Shown here: piece by piece, positions 60,620 through 64,000 of the stretch
Layout of the letters: each line of letters opens with the position of its first letter
Numbering within the stretch: the first letter of the stretch is position 1
Source of the DNA: Lachnospiraceae bacterium
GTDB taxonomy: Bacteria > Bacillota > Clostridia > Lachnospirales > Lachnospiraceae
Assembly: GCA_017618195.1 (NCBI GenBank)
Contig: JAFZUW010000065.1
Location: 1-64,000 of the forward strand
Length of the DNA: 64,000 nucleotides
Direction: 5' to 3'
Position numbers and translations under genes: made by a program
The notes under the pieces: model-generated
Databases searched by the model: none
What the model was told of the DNA's origin: nothing
The model's input: only the letters and a program-made list of their open reading frames with translations

Positions 60620-62128
60620 GTGAAAAAACTATCTCTTCCGCTTCTATCCGAAACGGTTATCTCCCGAAGAAAGGCACTAAAGATTACGCAGGCCCAGCTG
60701 GCACAGATGACCGGCATCCACAGAGGCCTTCTTTCCAAACTGGAATCGAAGAATTTTATACCGTCCATCGAGCAGCTACAGGCGCTTGGAGAAGCCCTTC
60801 AGTTTGAACCGACCGACATGTTTGTAAATCCCGAAACCGCTTCCGTGAATGCGTCTTCCCTTCCGTCCATGCGGGTTGCTGTCGCGGGTACAGGTTATGT
60901 AGGTCTGTCACTCGCCGTACTGCTTGCTCAGCACAATCAGGTTACCGCAGTCGATATTATTCCGGAAAAAGTGGACATGCTGAATCAGTTCCACTCCCCC
61001 ATTCAGGATGAGTATATTGAAAAGTATCTCGCGGAAGCCGCTCGCGGTGAGCGCGGACTTTCTCTCACTGCGACGCTTGACGGCGAGTCCGCATATTCCG
61101 CTGCCGATTTCATTATCGTCGCGGCACCGACCAACTATGACCCTAAGCAGAACTTCTTCGACTGTTCCGCGGTTGAAAGCGTTCTTATGTTGGTTAAGAA
61201 AGCCACTGCCGACAGGAGAAATAAACCTTACATCATAATTAAATCCACCGTTCCGGTAGGTTTCACGGCACACATTCGCAAGAAACTCGATATGGACAAC
61301 ATCCTGTTCAGTCCGGAGTTTCTGCGCGAATCGAAAGCCCTGTATGACAATCTCTATCCGAGCCGTATCATCGTGGGATGCGATGCGCAGACCGAGGAGG
61401 CGGCGCACACATTTGCCGCGCTTTTAAAGCAGGGCGCTCTCAAGAAGAATATCGAGACGCTCTTCATGGGTTATACTGAAGCGGAAGCGACCAAGCTTTT
61501 CGTCAACACTTATCTCGCGCTTCGTGTCAGCTACTTTAATGAGCTCGACACCTATGCCGAAGTAAAAGGCCTTCAGACCGCTCCGATCATCAAGGGCGTG
61601 TGTCTTGATCCGCGCGTCGGCGACTACTACAACAATCCGTCCTTCGGATATGGCGGATACTGCCTCCCGAAGGATACCAAGCAGCTTCTCGCAAACTATC
61701 AGGATGTACCGGAAAATCTCATACAGGCCATCGTAGAAAGCAATCGCACGAGAAAGGATTTCATTGCCGACCGTGTGCTCGAAATCGCGGGCACTTACGG
61801 AAACAGCGAATCTTATTCCGCAGCAAAGGAACATCGCCAGAAAGAGATTGTTGTCGGCGTATACCGGCTCACCATGAAAGCCAATTCCGACAACTTCCGC
61901 CAGTCTTCCATCCAAGGCGTCATGAAACGGATTAAAGCGAAAGGCGCATCGGTCGTCATTTATGAGCCCACACTTGAAAACGGTTCTACCTTCTTCGGAA
62001 GTCTTGTCGTAAACGATATAAAGAAGTTTAAGAAGATGTGCGGATGCATTATCGCAAACCGTTATGACACGGTTCTGGATGATGTTAAGGAAAAGGTGTA
62101 CACAAGAGACTTGTTCCGCAGGGACTAG
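60620..62128 (+). CDS. HTH - UDP-glucose 6-dehydrogenase fusion
   Basis: 502 residues from GTG 60620 (GGAGG five bases upstream). Residues 1-75 are a Cro/CI-type HTH ([39 protein letters not shown]). From residue 84 follows a nucleotide-sugar dehydrogenase: NAD site [42 protein letters not shown], catalytic Cys in [14 protein letters not shown], and the C-terminal domain ([12 protein letters not shown]). It oxidises UDP-glucose to UDP-glucuronate. An HTH on this enzyme is unusual and suggests autoregulation through the palindrome just upstream. The next gene is a paralog without the HTH. Confidence 0.88.
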   Translation: MKKLSLPLLSETVISRRKALKITQAQLAQMTGIHRGLLSKLESKNFIPSIEQLQALGEALQFEPTDMFVNPETASVNASSLPSMRVAVAGTGYVGLSLAVLLAQHNQVTAVDIIPEKVDMLNQFHSPIQDEYIEKYLAEAARGERGLSLTATLDGESAYSAADFIIVAAPTNYDPKQNFFDCSAVESVLMLVKKATADRRNKPYIIIKSTVPVGFTAHIRKKLDMDNILFSPEFLRESKALYDNLYPSRIIVGCDAQTEEAAHTFAALLKQGALKKNIETLFMGYTEAEATKLFVNTYLALRVSYFNELDTYAEVKGLQTAPIIKGVCLDPRVGDYYNNPSFGYGGYCLPKDTKQLLANYQDVPENLIQAIVESNRTRKDFIADRVLEIAGTYGNSESYSAAKEHRQKEIVVGVYRLTMKANSDNFRQSSIQGVMKRIKAKGASVVIYEPTLENGSTFFGSLVVNDIKKFKKMCGCIIANRYDTVLDDVKEKVYTRDLFRRD

Positions 62129-62168
62129 TCCATCGATAATGAAATAACGATTAAGGAGATTAACAACC

Positions 62169-63392
62169 ATGAAAATCACAGTCGCAGGCGTAGGATATGT
62201 AGGTCTGTCACTCGCAGTCCTTCTCGCACAGAAACACGAAGTAACAGCCATCACCACCACGGAGAAGAAAGCCGAGAAACTGAACAAGTTCCTGAGTCCC
62301 ATCCAGGACGATGAGATTGAGCGTTTCTTCAAAGAAGCACGCGAAGGTGAGAGAACCCTTAACCTTCACACAACGACCGATAAGGCTGCTGCTTACGGCA
62401 ATGCGGATCTTGTAATCATTGCTACTCCCACCAACTACGACGACGAGCATCACTTCTTTGATACCAGTGCCGTTGAGGATGCCATCGAGTGGACGCTCAA
62501 GGTTAACCCCAACGTTATGATGGTAATCAAATCCACCATTCCGGTAGGATATACCGAAAGCGTTCGTAAAAAGTACGGTATCCGAAATATCCTCTTCAGT
62601 CCGGAATTCCTTCGCGAGTCCAAAGCACTGTATGATAACCTCCATCCGAGCCGTATCGTTGTCGGATGTGACGATGACCAGAAGGAAGCCGCACAGCAGT
62701 TTGCGGATCTTCTTTTAGAGGGTGCACGTACCGAAGAACAAAGAGCCGGTCAGGCTCAGCAGAACATCCCCGTTCTTCTGACACACCTCACGGAAGCGGA
62801 AGCAATCAAGCTGTTCGCAAACACCTATCTTGCAGTACGTGTCAGCTACTTTAACGAACTCGATACCTATGCACAGATCAAAGGTCTCGACACCCAGATG
62901 ATCATCGACGGTGTCTGCCTGGATCCGAGAATCGGCGGTCACTATAACAACCCCTCGTTCGGCTACGGCGGCTACTGTCTCCCGAAAGACACGAAGCAGC
63001 TCCTTGCGAACTATCAGGGTGTTCCTCAGACGATGATCAAAGCGGTTGTAGAGTCCAACATTGTTCGTAAGGCCTTCATCGCGGACCAGATTCTTTCTAA
63101 GAATCCAGACACCGTCGGTGTATACCGCCTTACGATGAAGAGCAACAGCGACAACTTCCGTGCGTCTGCTATCCAGGACATTATGAAGCAGATCAAAGCC
63201 AAGGATGTTTCAATCATCATTTACGAGCCCACTCTTGAAGACGGCAGCGAGTTCTTCGGATGTAAAGTCGTAAACGATCTCGCAAAGTTCAAGAGTGAAA
63301 GTGATGCAATTCTTGCCAATCGTTTTGATCAGGATATTTTGGGAGATGTTGAAGAAAAGGTTTACACAAGAGACCTGTTCAGAAGGGATTAA
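62169..63392 (+). CDS. UDP-glucose 6-dehydrogenase
   Basis: 407 residues (TAAGGAG upstream). Same motifs as the preceding protein: [28 protein letters not shown], catalytic Cys in [14 protein letters not shown], final [13 protein letters not shown] tandem paralog lacking the HTH domain, sharing long identical stretches. Possible redundancy, heteromer formation or different nucleotide sugars. A putative epimerase gene follows after 37 bases, consistent with a UDP-glucuronate pathway. Confidence 0.93.
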   Translation: MKITVAGVGYVGLSLAVLLAQKHEVTAITTTEKKAEKLNKFLSPIQDDEIERFFKEAREGERTLNLHTTTDKAAAYGNADLVIIATPTNYDDEHHFFDTSAVEDAIEWTLKVNPNVMMVIKSTIPVGYTESVRKKYGIRNILFSPEFLRESKALYDNLHPSRIVVGCDDDQKEAAQQFADLLLEGARTEEQRAGQAQQNIPVLLTHLTEAEAIKLFANTYLAVRVSYFNELDTYAQIKGLDTQMIIDGVCLDPRIGGHYNNPSFGYGGYCLPKDTKQLLANYQGVPQTMIKAVVESNIVRKAFIADQILSKNPDTVGVYRLTMKSNSDNFRASAIQDIMKQIKAKDVSIIIYEPTLEDGSEFFGCKVVNDLAKFKSESDAILANRFDQDILGDVEEKVYTRDLFRRD

Positions 63393-63429
63393 AACCGTCA
63401 TTTCAGTCCATTAAAGGAAGGATGATCGT

Positions 63430-64000
63430 ATGAGTAAAGTACATGTTGAACTCAACAATAAGACAATCCTTGTAACCGGTTCTCCCGGTTTTATCGGTGC
63501 CAACCTTGTCATTCGCTTGTTAACCGAAATGACGGGTGGAACAATCATCAGTTTCGACAACATGAACGATTACTATGATCCGGCTTTGAAAGAATACCGG
63601 CTTGGTTTAATTGAACAGGCTGCTGAGAAATCCAATGTAAAGCACATCTTTATCCGCGGTTCCATTGCTGATAAGGAACTGGTGGACAAGACCTTTGCCG
63701 AATATCGTCCTTCCGTTGTTGTGAACCTTGCCGCACAGGCAGGCGTACGTTACAGCATCGACCATCCTGACGTTTACATTGCAAGCAATCTGATAGGCTT
63801 CTACAACATTCTGGAGGCATGCAGAAACTCCTATTCATTAACTTCCGATGAAGAATACCGCGGAGTGGAACATCTCGTATATGCAAGCTCCAGCAGCGTA
63901 TACGGCGGCAACAAGAAGGTTCCCTTCAGCACCGATGACAAGGTAGACAATCCGGTAAGTTTATATGCCGCTACCAAGAAGAGCAACGAGCTCCTTGCTC
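63430..64000 (+). CDS. NAD-dependent sugar epimerase, probable UDP-glucuronate 4-epimerase, cut by window end
   Basis: First 190 residues from ATG 63430 (AAGGAAGG upstream). Extended short-chain dehydrogenase: NAD site LVTGSPGFIGANLV, DNMNDYYDP, VVNLAAQAGVRYSI, catalytic Ser (YASSSSVYGG) and YAATK. The phrase NMNDYYDPALKEYRL is typical of UDP-glucuronate 4-epimerases, and the two preceding dehydrogenases make its substrate. UDP-galacturonate for a capsule is the expected product. Confidence 0.88.
   Translation, partial: MSKVHVELNNKTILVTGSPGFIGANLVIRLLTEMTGGTIISFDNMNDYYDPALKEYRLGLIEQAAEKSNVKHIFIRGSIADKELVDKTFAEYRPSVVVNLAAQAGVRYSIDHPDVYIASNLIGFYNILEACRNSYSLTSDEEYRGVEHLVYASSSSVYGGNKKVPFSTDDKVDNPVSLYAATKKSNELLA

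Noticed and set aside
1-64000. tRNA, rRNA, IS elements, prophage genes or replication origin
   Set aside because: Looked for by cloverleaf-like TTCGANTC signals, transposase motifs and DnaA-box clusters; none convincing.

Overview
The window is chromosomal DNA of a Gram-positive Bacillota, most likely a Lachnospiraceae-type Clostridia. The reasons are a FabK-type fatty-acid operon, an LTA-synthase-like protein, class B sortase pili, TTGACA/TATAAT promoters with strong GGAGG ribosome-binding sites, and intracellular enzymes for plant polysaccharides. I could not run a database search, so species is not assigned and family calls rest on motifs and context. No rRNA, tRNA, CRISPR array, IS element or phage gene was seen.

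Layout. 0-5.3 kb is housekeeping: RlmD (cut by the window start), a YerC/TrpR-like regulator, a DUF1836 protein and PcrA helicase with an unusual Gly/Ser/Tyr-rich segment. 5.4-9.1 kb is a VTC-domain / DUF4956 / CotH-kinase operon. 9.3-14.5 kb holds a YxjG/MetE-like enzyme with a divergent LysR regulator, an HTH-orotate phosphoribosyltransferase fusion, a small Cys-rich membrane protein and an HtrA protease. 14.6-20 kb looks like a decayed peptide-maturation locus: an HprK-like kinase, a frameshifted gene combining the kinase N-domain with a PqqD-like end, an unlisted 35-residue peptide gene with its own good promoter, and an asymmetric heterodimeric ABC exporter. 20.2-22 kb encodes a large unclassified sugar-enzyme-like protein.

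22.2-33.3 kb is one long fatty-acid operon (acpP-fabK-fabD-fabG-fabF-accB-fabZ-accC-accD-accA-acyl-CoA synthetase) with a divergent MerR regulator in the place of FabT and no fabH. Its promoter has the 19-bp spacer and central dyad typical of MerR control. 33.6-43.9 kb is a pilus operon: FctA-like pilin, a SipA-type signal-peptidase homologue that has lost both catalytic residues, a class B sortase with extra membrane segments, and a 2179-residue adhesin with InlB-type repeats.

44.4-58.9 kb is a mixed surface/carbohydrate region: a carboxylesterase-GH43 fusion, a two-component system, two membrane proteins, a GH27 alpha-galactosidase with an AraC regulator, an LTA-synthase-like enzyme, alanine dehydrogenase and a secreted protein. 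58.3-64 kb leads into a capsule/exopolysaccharide locus: a nucleotidyltransferase with a relic of a second copy, an HTH-UDP-glucose dehydrogenase fusion, a second UDP-glucose dehydrogenase, and an NAD-dependent sugar epimerase cut by the window end. The last three would supply UDP-glucuronate and an epimerised product such as UDP-galacturonate.

The least ordinary items are the decayed kinase/PqqD/peptide locus, the catalytically dead SipA, two separate HTH-enzyme fusions, the esterase-GH43 fusion, and the MerR-driven fatty-acid operon without fabH.
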